A stretch of DNA of 6,881 bases from Methanosarcinales archaeon (GCA_003661105.1 QMVM01000107.1:1-6881); one strand, 5' to 3'. Counted from the stretch's first letter, positions 1-6,252 are shown. The notes: a model not told the origin generated them from the sequence alone. A program made the numbers and translations.

Positions 1-285
1 CTTCCTGATCAGCCAACCAATGCTTTTGCATAACGTCGGTTCACATTCTCTTATAAAAGTCACAAAATCTATTTTGCCATCACTACTATGTAATTCCATT
101 GCTCTCTTGATCTCGTTTAATATCTCTTCCGGTAAAACGAAGTCTCTGCGCTGATTGGTCATCTGCATCGTCCTGCCAAGCTGGCAGTACACACAGAAAT
201 AGTTACAGGTTTTAAGTGGGATCGGATTGACACCCAAAGAGCGACCAATCCGCCGTGAGGGAACAGGTCCATAAACCATCTTCAT
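1..285 (-). CDS. Radical SAM protein of the COG0731 type, N-terminal 95 residues (cut by window edge)
   Basis: The visible N-terminus reads YGPVPSRRIGRSLGVNPIP followed by KTCNYFCVYCQLGRT. This is the hallmark opening of the COG0731 radical SAM family, annotated as wyosine-synthetase-like but mostly of unknown substrate. The cluster-binding motif CxxxCxxC is C27, C31, C34 and would hold the [4Fe-4S] cluster that reductively cleaves SAM. The start at 285 is chosen because its ATG overlaps the TGA of the upstream ATPase gene in an ATGA, which implies translational coupling. A second ATG two codons later (279) is possible. One oddity is that the family's GxGEPTL glycine motif reads R79-E-C81-E-P-T-L, so both glycines are replaced, each explicable by a single base change. 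The family call is firm. The substrate is unknown, although the neighbourhood suggests a role in the Fe-S/metal-cluster locus rather than tRNA modification (inference). The C-terminus lies outside the window. Confidence 0.85.
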   Translation of the reverse strand, partial: MKMVYGPVPSRRIGRSLGVNPIPLKTCNYFCVYCQLGRTMQMTNQRRDFVLPEEILNEIKRAMELHSSDGKIDFVTFIRECEPTLCKSIGWLIRK

Positions 286-1139
286 CTTATACTCGCCCAG
301 ATCTCCCTTATTGCGTCAGATACTGCTCCATCTGAGAATTCAACCACGGGCATGGCTGCAACCATCGCCTCGGTGACTACGGGATCATAAGGAATATTTC
401 TGACGATCGTAACCCCGCGCTCCTGGCAAAACTCGGTAATCCTACTGCTGTTCGCTTCATTGATGTCGTACTTGTTGATGCAGACAACTGATGCAATCCC
501 AAAATGCCTAGTCACATCAAGGATTCGCTCGAGATCGTGCAGTCCTGACATCGTGGGTTCGGTGATAACAAGCGCAAGGTCCACACCGGTTAAGGATGCG
601 ATCACAGGACAGCCGATGCCGGGCGACCCGTCGATCAGGATGAGCTTGAAACCTTCCTCTTCTGCGACCCGCTGTGCGTTGTTCCTGACAACCGTTACCA
701 GTTTTCCGGATGCTTCTTCTGCGATGTTTAGCTGCGCATGAGCCATCGTCCCGTACTTCGTCTTTGAGATGAATGCGTACCCGGAGACGCGTTCTGCAAA
801 GGTGATCGCATCCTGGTCACACACGAAGACACATACGCCACAGCCCTCGCAGCGTGTCGGATCGACTGCATAACCAGAGTCGGTATCAGATATTGCCTTG
901 AATCTACACGCTTCTTCACATATTCCGCATTCTATGCATTTCGCTTTGTCCATTGCTGCAACGTTTAATCCTTTGAACTCCTCTCTTGTAACAATCTCCG
1001 GATGTAGCAGCAGATGGAGGTCGGGCGCGTCCACATCGCAGTCAGCGATAACCAGATTCCTTGCGAGGGCTGCAAACGATGCGACGAGTGTCGTCTTCCC
1101 TGTGCCGCCTTTTCCGCTTATGATGGTTATCTGCTTCAT
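282..1139 (-). CDS. MinD-family P-loop ATPase with inserted 2x[4Fe-4S] ferredoxin domain (COG1149), second copy
   Basis: This 285-residue soluble ATPase belongs to the MinD/Mrp/ParA class. The deviant Walker A motif SGKGGTGKTT spans residues 8-17, with signature lysine K10 and catalytic lysine K15. ADCDVDAPD (32-40) and LIDGSPG (168-174) form the switch/Walker B regions. A bacterial-type ferredoxin module is inserted after the first strands: C68-C71-C74-C78 and C97-C100-C103-C107, enough for two [4Fe-4S] clusters. The ATG at 1139 is preferred over an upstream in-frame ATG at 1187. It places the P-loop at the N-terminus, has AGGGGGG four bases upstream, and overlaps the upstream TGA as ATGA. 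The next gene also starts in an ATGA overlap. Known COG1149 proteins occur as adjacent pairs and probably heterodimerise. In Desulfovibrio, similar ATPases accompany the orange-protein complex. Coupling of ATP hydrolysis to electron or cluster transfer is inferred. Confidence 0.93.
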   Translation of the reverse strand: MKQITIISGKGGTGKTTLVASFAALARNLVIADCDVDAPDLHLLLHPEIVTREEFKGLNVAAMDKAKCIECGICEEACRFKAISDTDSGYAVDPTRCEGCGVCVFVCDQDAITFAERVSGYAFISKTKYGTMAHAQLNIAEEASGKLVTVVRNNAQRVAEEEGFKLILIDGSPGIGCPVIASLTGVDLALVITEPTMSGLHDLERILDVTRHFGIASVVCINKYDINEANSSRITEFCQERGVTIVRNIPYDPVVTEAMVAAMPVVEFSDGAVSDAIREIWASIR

Positions 1140-1969
1140 AATTCCCCCCTGATTCCCTCGACCATTCCGGAAAATCGGGTCTTCCACTCTGGAATTGCAT
1201 CCACAAACGGTACGCCTTCCGAATAATGCTCTGCGATCTCCTTATCATAAGGAATCTCAAGCAAGATCGGAATTTCTTCCTCTTTACAGTAGTCGTAGAC
1301 TTCCATGTCCCCGATTCCAGCTTTATTTACGACTACGCCAGAAGGAATCTTTAGCACTTTAAGCACCTCTACTATCAGTTTCAGATCATACAGTCCAAAC
1401 GGTGTTGGCTCGGTTACAAGAATACAGTAATCACTGCCCGATATCGCTGCAATCACAGGACAGGCTGTTCCAGGTGGCGCATCAATGATCACCGTCTTTT
1501 CCGGATCGATCTCTTCTTTTACGTGGTCGATAAGGGGTGCTGCCATGATCTCACCAATATGGAGCAGCCCATACACGAGTTCTATGTTGTCGCCACTTCG
1601 CCCCTTCCTGACAACACCGATCTCCCTCGTCTCCTCGCTGATCGCATCCCGCGGGCAGACCATGGAGCATAGACCGCAGCCATGACAAAGTTCGGAAAAG
1701 ACCATGACCTGTGTCGGGAGCACGACAATTGCGTTATACTCACATGCAGCCGCACATTTCCCACAGTAATCGCACAAATTGGGATTGACTACTGGTACAA
1801 GTGTACATGCTGACTTTACATCCGTTATCTCTGGTTTGAGGAAGATATGCGAATTCGGTTCTTCGACATCGCAATCCAGTAACTGCACATCGGGGAGCGA
1901 CAATGCGAGATTTACAGCCACGGTGGTCTTTCCTGTGCCGCCCTTTCCGCTTGCTATTGATATGATCAT
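1136..1969 (-). CDS. MinD-family P-loop ATPase with inserted 2x[4Fe-4S] ferredoxin domain (COG1149), first copy
   Basis: This 277-residue paralogue is the first of the tandem pair in transcription order. Its N-terminus MIISIASGKGGTGKTT carries the deviant Walker A at residues 7-16, with K9 and K14. LLDCDVEEPN (30-39) and IIDAPPGTACPV (161-172) are the further nucleotide-switch segments. The inserted ferredoxin has C66-C69-C72-C76 and C95-C98-C101-C105, the last followed by proline as in true ferredoxins. The two copies share architecture but differ clearly in sequence, so this is an old duplication or an obligate heterodimer rather than a recent copy. The start at 1969 puts the P-loop at the N-terminus, and a SD-like GAGATGAT lies six bases upstream. 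The gene ends in an ATGA overlap with the second copy. The region upstream is a gene-free leader of more than 300 bases separating it from the nuclease gene. Confidence 0.93.
   Translation of the reverse strand: MIISIASGKGGTGKTTVAVNLALSLPDVQLLDCDVEEPNSHIFLKPEITDVKSACTLVPVVNPNLCDYCGKCAAACEYNAIVVLPTQVMVFSELCHGCGLCSMVCPRDAISEETREIGVVRKGRSGDNIELVYGLLHIGEIMAAPLIDHVKEEIDPEKTVIIDAPPGTACPVIAAISGSDYCILVTEPTPFGLYDLKLIVEVLKVLKIPSGVVVNKAGIGDMEVYDYCKEEEIPILLEIPYDKEIAEHYSEGVPFVDAIPEWKTRFSGMVEGIRGEL
1144..1150 (-). promoter_or_regulatory. Ribosome binding site deciding the start of the second MinD-ferredoxin gene
   Basis: The minus strand reads AGGGGGG followed by AATT and ATG (1139). It lies within the last codons of the upstream ATPase gene. 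It supports the internal ATG over the in-frame ATG at 1187 and fits reinitiation at the ATGA overlap. Confidence 0.7.
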
Positions 1970-1982
1970 TGTTGAATCATCT
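1970..1982. repeat. Left copy of a 13-base inverted repeat bracketing the methylase-nuclease cassette
   Basis: The plus strand reads TGTTGAATCATCT, the exact reverse complement of 6213-6225. Identity stops at the flanking base on both sides. It abuts the ATPase start codon (1969) and contains most of its SD-like site. The outer end begins TGT and the partner ends ACA, a pattern found at many transposon ends. No transposase is present in the window. Confidence 0.6.
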
Positions 1983-1983
1983 C
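1976..1983 (-). promoter_or_regulatory. Shine-Dalgarno-like site of the first MinD-ferredoxin gene
   Basis: The minus strand reads GAGATGAT, one mismatch from GAGGTGAT (the complement of the 16S 3' end), with a six-base spacer TCAACA before ATG. It lies mostly inside the left copy of the 13-base inverted repeat. Confidence 0.5.
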
Positions 1984-2039
1984 TCTTGATTTAGTGATTG
2001 GTATTCTGTCATTGAAGTTGCGCCGCCGAGGTTATATCG

Positions 2040-2192
2040 ATGATGGTTGCTCTTGGGACTCCCCAACAAATAGGTTACCCCGATGTACACCCTGCAGTCA
2101 CCGACCCCGTTTTTAAAGAGCAGGGTATCATGGGATGGAGGGGTGTGGACGGGCGTGAATTTATGGGCAGTAGGACGATGAATCGAGCGTAG
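2040..2192 (+). CDS. Doubtful 50-residue plus-strand reading frame, unrecognised
   Basis: This frame opens with a double ATG (2040, 2043) and ends at TAG (2190-2192). A GAGGT lies about eight bases before the first ATG. The product includes PQQIGYPDVHPAV and QGIMGWRGVDGREF, with no membrane segment, cysteines or domain that I recognise. It is the only plausible opposite-strand frame in this gap and would run against the operon leader. I see no clear TATA element about 25 bases ahead of a suitable start. It may be chance, or a remnant of a gene carried with the cassette. Confidence 0.15.
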   Translation: MMVALGTPQQIGYPDVHPAVTDPVFKEQGIMGWRGVDGREFMGSRTMNRA

Positions 2193-2240
2193 TTTTGTGC
2201 ATAAGTCGCGTTTGACCTTAAATTCTCAATGTAAGTAATG

Positions 2241-2268
2241 ATATATATATAATTTATATATTAAATAA
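2241..2268 (-). promoter_or_regulatory. All-A/T tract, candidate TATA region for the MinD-ferredoxin/radical SAM operon
   Basis: These 28 bases contain no G or C. The minus strand offers AATATATAAATTATATATAT, which contains several matches to archaeal TATA boxes. A start about 25 bases downstream would fall near 2215-2225, leaving a leader of roughly 250 bases to the ATPase start. The tract is also TATA-like on the plus strand (TTTATATATTAAAT), so direction is uncertain. It could equally be part of the nuclease terminator. Confidence 0.4.
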
Positions 2269-2280
2269 GTTAAAAACAAT
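2263..2280 (-). terminator. T-run terminator after the nuclease gene
   Basis: On the minus strand ATTGTTTTTAACTTATTT begins only about five bases past the TAG stop. It has a T5 run (2272-2276) and a further T3. Archaeal RNA polymerase terminates at U-rich stretches without needing a hairpin, and none is evident here. The position fits the end of the two-gene methylase-nuclease transcript. Confidence 0.5.
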
Positions 2281-2284
2281 AGTC

Positions 2285-2926
2285 CTAACTCGTCAAGTCA
2301 ACAAATACGTGCAATATAATTATTTCTGTGACCTCATCGTTTTTTTGAGCGTGAACACTCTTATAAGTCAATGGACAATCAACAACACTATCCACGTTAA
2401 AGGGGGATGTTTCGTTTGTCTTTTCCTTCCTTTTTTGCAATGCACCTCTAACAGTCGATATTGCCTTCTCGATAGGTTTCGACAATACATAGCCCAACAT
2501 AATTCCATAGTTATGCCCCCTGCTATATTTCCCATTTATGAAATCCATTACACCTTCTTCCACATAGGGACCTGCAAGGGTAGCCACCATCCCCCGAAGA
2601 CGTTTTGCTTCAACTGCCAAGTAGCTATTGGGACGGTGATCATCCCATGTAAATCTGATATCTAGCTCTGCTAATTCATCGGGCTTGCTAAGTATTCCTG
2701 GAAAAATATCGACACGTATGCGGTGTTCAGTCTCATCTTGTTCAGCATGCATTTCAGCTACCCGTTTTCGGGTGATGGGGTTTTCAAGGGTATCGGGACT
2801 AAAACTATAGTTCCGTTTAATACGTTTTGTGCCGGAGATCAACAGATTCAAAGCGATTTTCAGGTAACCGCGGGGTATCGAGAATGATGGGGAACCAACA
2901 TAATCCGGCTGTTCATAATGCGCCAT
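2285..2926 (-). CDS. Putative PD-(D/E)xK-type nuclease partner of the DNA methyltransferase
   Basis: This 213-residue soluble protein belongs to no family I can name with certainty. Residues 88-108 read ELDIRF, a loop, then LAVEAKRL. D89 on one strand and E106-A-K108 on the next match the D...(D/E)xK metal-binding pattern of restriction-like nucleases. An upstream acidic helix (E59, E62, E65, E67) could supply another active-site acid. The later segment EEGVMDFINGKYSRGHNYGI (123-142), followed by MLGYVLS, looks like a conserved helix-strand element. The ATG at 2926 directly follows the methylase TGA (2929-2927) with no gap, and its GGAGG sits in the methylase's last codons. The two proteins should therefore be made together. 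By context and motif it is the probable DNA-cutting subunit of a restriction or defence system. The nuclease fold is inferred from the short signature only. Confidence 0.6.
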   Translation of the reverse strand: MAHYEQPDYVGSPSFSIPRGYLKIALNLLISGTKRIKRNYSFSPDTLENPITRKRVAEMHAEQDETEHRIRVDIFPGILSKPDELAELDIRFTWDDHRPNSYLAVEAKRLRGMVATLAGPYVEEGVMDFINGKYSRGHNYGIMLGYVLSKPIEKAISTVRGALQKRKEKTNETSPFNVDSVVDCPLTYKSVHAQKNDEVTEIIILHVFVDLTS

Positions 2927-5900
2927 TCACGCCTCCATGTGCTCCCTAATGACAGTATCAGCATCGTTCAAAGCTGCGGATTCTGACCAAAATCGTTCTT
3001 CCGATGGTTTGATAATGTAAAGATGTTCTCCTTCATACACCCTAAGATGTCCCCAGACGTAAACACGTTCTGAAATTTGGTTTTGCAGGTTTTTTGAAAT
3101 TTTGATTAATAGCTTTTCAATCCCTTCGACCCTCTTTGTTGAATTTTTCTGATTCGATGTTGTTTGAGACACCTGTTTGAATTCTACGACTGACAATGGC
3201 GAATCTTCCTTAATGTCATATACTGTATAAATGAGAATTTTTCCCTCGAATTCCAAGATGCTATTTAGTTGTTTGCATAATCTATCTGCATATCTTTGTA
3301 ATTGATTTAAGGTGGGAGGTTTGATACCTCTTCTCTTGGTCTTCGCTTTTTTTCGATTTAAAAATAGATCAATTGTATACCGGATCATATCATCTACAAT
3401 AATACGCTCATTCTCATTTAATTCATATAAGTTGCAGATGGATTTGAATAAGGAATCTTCCCAATCCTTGATTTCTGACGATGATGTCGATCTCCAAGAT
3501 CCGCAAAGCTTATTTTCGATGGTGATCACTTCGTCCCAGCTATCATCGTTCAGATCAAGAATAGACTTAGGTAAAGGCATACTAAGCCAATCACTACCCT
3601 CTATAAGTCGCTCAAACCACCCTAATTCCCGGCTAAGCATAAATGCCAAATATATGGTTAACTTACTGTTAAAAATCGCATTAAGCCTATGTGCATATCG
3701 CTCATCTACACCATCAAATGAAAATCCAATATAACTTTTAGAATAAACAGTATCATCTGATGTGAACGCACTACATGTTTCTCCACCTTTCAGGCCTCTT
3801 CGAACAATGAGTAACGGTCCTTTGTAAATATAAATCTCTCTCGGTCGATCTAACTCTTCGTATTGGAATTTGGGTAATTCCTTGGAATTTATAGAATATT
3901 TATAATCCTCTTTTGCCTCTAAATTCGGATAACCAATGTATTTTGTCGCAGGTTTTGGCTTACCACCTTTTTTGGAATAACCTTGACCGTGTTTTTTACC
4001 ATTGATACCGATTTTATTCAAAACGTCTTTCAGAGAAGGATTGCGGGTTAACTTTTTAATCAATTCAAAATCTCTTTGTGAACCCAAAAATGCTATTTTC
4101 CATAGATGCGGCTTGTCACGCAGTAAAATAAGGGAGATTGTTTGGATATCCGGAGGGTGGATAATTATTTCACCCCGCTTCTTTATCAAAGGATACCATT
4201 TAGGGCAAATGTATGTGACACAGGAGTCGTTATCCGGAGGTTGCGGGTTATAAAAAATTACGCTGCCAGGCATTCCTGGAGACCCCCCACCTCCTCCGTG
4301 GTTTTTTCCGCCAAACAATATATTTTCTCCAGATATATCAGAAAGGTTGATTACCATAAAAATTGAGTTATCCTCCAAAAACGAACTCAACCAAAACTTG
4401 CCTCCGGTTCCCAATTGATAGAAAATCCTGCTGGAAACAATAAAGGCAATTCTAGTATTGGCACTGGCGAAATCTCTCACGCGACCCATAATGGCTTGAT
4501 CTGGTTTTAGATGAGGTATATTATTTTCCTGACAGTATTCGAGCAACCATTGTCTACCAGATTCGGGGTTTTCCGGATCTCGCGATGCTGTTTTTTTATT
4601 TAATTTAGTCCATGGAGGGTTTCCTATGATGAGATCAAATTTACGGTCTGCGAATGGCTCATTCTGATTGAACACATGCTCAGTATTGGCTATATCTTGA
4701 TTATAGAGCACCGGATGATAGCCCTCCCCCCATCCAGGGTGATAGATGAGTTTTGGAAACTTGATATCCTTCGGGTCAGTAAAACTCTCATCTAGCTCCA
4801 ATAATGCCAGATAAAGACTGAAAGCGGTGACTTCAATCGCACCCTGTTCGATATCCACACCATATATCTGGTTTAGTAATATATGGCAAATCTCATCACG
4901 ATTGGGCGTTCTACCCAATTTAAGTCTCTTCTTCAAAACAAGTCTCCGAAAAGCATCTACAAGAAACACGCCTGAGCCACAAGCAGGGTCGAGAACACGA
5001 GCATCATCTGGTAAATCCAACATTGCCAGCGATGTAACCAATTCTACAAGATGAAGCTTAGTGTAGTGAATACTCTTTGCCCTTGCATCGATCGGATCCT
5101 TTGAATGGGCAAACATCTCATAAATACTGCTTATCAGTTCAATCGGGATTATATCGAAATTGTATGGCCATAATCTTTTATAGAAACTTTTTATTTTATT
5201 ATCATCAATTTCAATGCTGCTCATATCAGTGCCATCAAAGAATTTGCAGATAAGTTCCAGATGGATATCGTCAACCGAATCTTCTTCATCTCCATCTATC
5301 GGAAATAAATCACCATTGAACGTACTACGTAACCATCTGAAAAATTTGTAGAGCTGCTTTTTATCCGTTAACAAATCCTTCATATCGCTATGTTCAAATT
5401 CTGCATTTAAGAATTCTGAAGTGATTATTTTACGATCCCATAAATACGCCATGAAAATACCCCTTCCAATAAGGGTATGGGCAATATGAACTGGAATGCG
5501 CCAACTACCATGAGTTAAAATCCGCTCAGTGTCCCACAGGTCATCCAACAATGAGACATCGACCCGCTGATTACGATCAATAAGTCGTCCCTTGTCACTC
5601 TCCCAAAATTGACCCGTATCGAATAACGCTCGTCTGAATCGTTCAACACCTTCCAGTCCGTCAGAAGTCAGCTTCAATACATCCAAAATATGGGATTTTT
5701 CGGTATCCCCTTCTTCGGGCCTGGCGAATGCATCATATATGCGCACCTGCGTCGGACTGATTAACCAAAGAATTGGAGCCCTTCCAGTGTTCCAAACGCG
5801 TTTTCTGATTTGTGTTACCTGTTGTGCAGATATGCTACCATTGACTGTTTTAAAATAGATACAAGGATGTCCTGGCATCCCTTTACGAGTTGCAGGCGTC

Positions 5901-6097
5901 TCATAAATAAAATCGATCTTGGTCTCCTTTTGACTTTCGTCCATGATAAGGCGATGGTGGAGGATTATTTCATAATCTTTTTTTGCCTCATCAGCATCAA
6001 CCAGCCCATCCACAAAGTCCCCACTATCTGTGAGAAATCCTGCCGACCCCAACGCAATTTTGACGGATTCGTTTCGTGTCAGCATATCGCCGGTCAT
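2927..6097 (-). CDS. Large N6-adenine DNA methyltransferase of a restriction-modification or defence pair
   Basis: Residue numbers count from the first ATG (6103). The chosen start is the third codon (6097, 1056 aa), because GGAGGG touches the first ATG but lies six bases before the second. Class I SAM-dependent methylase motifs are clear: IPIELISSIYEMF (319-331) then HYT (346-348) as motif X and lead-in, VLDPACGSGVFLVDAF (370-385) as SAM-binding motif I, IYGVDIE (413-419) as motif II, and FDLIIGNPPW (489-498) with catalytic NPPW 495-498, typical of N6-adenine methylation. The N-terminal 165 residues include PCIYFKTV and VWNTGRAPILWL and lack a recognisable nuclease triad. A Gly-rich insertion (G603-G607) lies after LFGG. 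Residues about 620-1058 probably hold target recognition and helical parts. The length resembles type IIG or Eco57I-like enzymes, but cutting may reside in the abutting 213-aa protein. The gene is visibly A/T-richer than the ATPase genes. Confidence 0.9.
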   Translation of the reverse strand: MTGDMLTRNESVKIALGSAGFLTDSGDFVDGLVDADEAKKDYEIILHHRLIMDESQKETKIDFIYETPATRKGMPGHPCIYFKTVNGSISAQQVTQIRKRVWNTGRAPILWLISPTQVRIYDAFARPEEGDTEKSHILDVLKLTSDGLEGVERFRRALFDTGQFWESDKGRLIDRNQRVDVSLLDDLWDTERILTHGSWRIPVHIAHTLIGRGIFMAYLWDRKIITSEFLNAEFEHSDMKDLLTDKKQLYKFFRWLRSTFNGDLFPIDGDEEDSVDDIHLELICKFFDGTDMSSIEIDDNKIKSFYKRLWPYNFDIIPIELISSIYEMFAHSKDPIDARAKSIHYTKLHLVELVTSLAMLDLPDDARVLDPACGSGVFLVDAFRRLVLKKRLKLGRTPNRDEICHILLNQIYGVDIEQGAIEVTAFSLYLALLELDESFTDPKDIKFPKLIYHPGWGEGYHPVLYNQDIANTEHVFNQNEPFADRKFDLIIGNPPWTKLNKKTASRDPENPESGRQWLLEYCQENNIPHLKPDQAIMGRVRDFASANTRIAFIVSSRIFYQLGTGGKFWLSSFLEDNSIFMVINLSDISGENILFGGKNHGGGGGSPGMPGSVIFYNPQPPDNDSCVTYICPKWYPLIKKRGEIIIHPPDIQTISLILLRDKPHLWKIAFLGSQRDFELIKKLTRNPSLKDVLNKIGINGKKHGQGYSKKGGKPKPATKYIGYPNLEAKEDYKYSINSKELPKFQYEELDRPREIYIYKGPLLIVRRGLKGGETCSAFTSDDTVYSKSYIGFSFDGVDERYAHRLNAIFNSKLTIYLAFMLSRELGWFERLIEGSDWLSMPLPKSILDLNDDSWDEVITIENKLCGSWRSTSSSEIKDWEDSLFKSICNLYELNENERIIVDDMIRYTIDLFLNRKKAKTKRRGIKPPTLNQLQRYADRLCKQLNSILEFEGKILIYTVYDIKEDSPLSVVEFKQVSQTTSNQKNSTKRVEGIEKLLIKISKNLQNQISERVYVWGHLRVYEGEHLYIIKPSEERFWSESAALNDADTVIREHMEA
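2932..2936 (-). promoter_or_regulatory. Shine-Dalgarno site of the putative nuclease gene inside the methylase 3' end
   Basis: The minus strand reads GGAGG, then CGTGA, then ATG. The GGAGG is formed by the final Met-Glu-Ala codons of the methylase, and the TGA stop falls in the spacer. This arrangement favours coupled synthesis of the two proteins. Confidence 0.75.
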
Positions 6098-6103
6098 GCT
6101 CAT

Positions 6104-6109
6104 CCCTCC
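6104..6109 (-). promoter_or_regulatory. Ribosome binding site deciding the methylase start
   Basis: GGAGGG on the minus strand directly touches ATG 6103, leaving no spacer. It sits six bases (ATGAGC) before ATG 6097. Normal spacing therefore favours the second ATG, making the protein two residues shorter than the longest frame. Confidence 0.65.
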
Positions 6110-6145
6110 AATATCACTTGTTATTTTCCTTTTCCTGCGATGGTT

Positions 6146-6180
6146 CTACCAACAATATTTTAGCGCGGTCTCCTACCAAC
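6146..6180. repeat. Two direct CTACCAAC repeats near the methylase transcription start
   Basis: CTACCAAC occurs at 6146-6153 and 6173-6180, 27 bases start to start. The expected start of the methylase transcript (about 6165-6170) lies between them. This is a possible operator pair for self-limiting expression, but an 8-base repeat can arise by chance. Confidence 0.25.
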
Positions 6181-6188
6181 TCTTTCGG

Positions 6189-6202
6189 AATATAAAACTT
6201 TC
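6189..6202 (-). promoter_or_regulatory. Archaeal BRE/TATA promoter of the methylase-nuclease operon
   Basis: The minus strand reads GAAAG directly followed by TTTTATATT (TATA box 6189-6197). This matches a purine-rich BRE plus an A/T-rich TATA box. A start about 25 bases downstream, near 6165-6170, would give a leader of about 65-70 bases before ATG 6097. The spacing suggests that the methylase and nuclease genes have their own promoter rather than relying on readthrough from the NifX-like gene. Confidence 0.6.
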
Positions 6203-6212
6203 ATAGGTCATC

Positions 6213-6225
6213 AGATGATTCAACA
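6213..6225. repeat. Right copy of the 13-base inverted repeat
   Basis: The plus strand reads AGATGATTCAACA, the exact reverse complement of 1970-1982. It sits about ten bases upstream of the BRE of the methylase promoter and outside the cassette's coding genes. It could be the right terminus of an inserted element or a regulatory site. Confidence 0.6.
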
Positions 6226-6252
6226 CTTGTTCCCACGGCCTAACTTGCCCCT

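Larger units (their letters stand above)
1970..2284. other. Gene-poor intergenic region between the nuclease gene and the MinD-ferredoxin operon
   Basis: These 315 bases hold no convincing minus-strand gene. From right to left they contain a T-run just after the nuclease stop, a 28-base all-A/T tract suited to a TATA element, about 250 bases of leader-like sequence, and a SD-like site next to the first ATPase start. A weak plus-strand reading frame of 50 codons (2040-2192) is listed separately. I recognise no riboswitch or tRNA. If the promoter at 2241-2268 drives the ATPases, the leader would be unusually long for an archaeon. Confidence 0.6.
1970..6225. mobile_element. Putative inserted methylase-nuclease cassette bounded by 13-base inverted repeats
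   Basis: The 4256-base segment holds the methylase, the putative nuclease and their control sites. It separates genes that would fit together in one Fe-S locus, is A/T-richer than its surroundings, and ends in exact 13-base inverted repeats of the TGT...ACA form. Against a simple transposon, there is no transposase and no obvious target duplication (ATCAT before 1970 versus CTTGT after 6225). The left boundary also abuts a start codon. A non-autonomous or decayed element, or a recombination product, would explain this. Treat the boundaries as provisional. Confidence 0.3.

Noticed and set aside
460..1152. Plus-strand frames opposite the second ATPase gene
   Set aside because: They lie entirely antisense to a gene with full Walker and ferredoxin motifs, and have no recognisable domains or ribosome binding sites.
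1140..1187. 16-residue N-terminal extension of the second ATPase from ATG 1187
   Set aside because: It would push the P-loop inward, overlaps the upstream gene by more than 50 bases and ignores the strong AGGGGGG next to ATG 1139.
2241..2268. Origin-like or AT-rich unwinding element
   Set aside because: No origin-recognition-box-like repeats or Orc1/Cdc6 gene are nearby. A TATA region or terminator explains the tract better.
2309..2665. 118-codon plus-strand frame opposite the putative nuclease gene
   Set aside because: Its Cys/Phe-rich composition is typical of an antisense shadow, and the minus-strand gene has SD, coupling and motif support.
6226..6230. Target-site duplication next to the inverted repeats
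   Set aside because: Bases before 1970 (ATCAT) and after 6225 (CTTGT) do not match, so a recent simple transposition is not supported.
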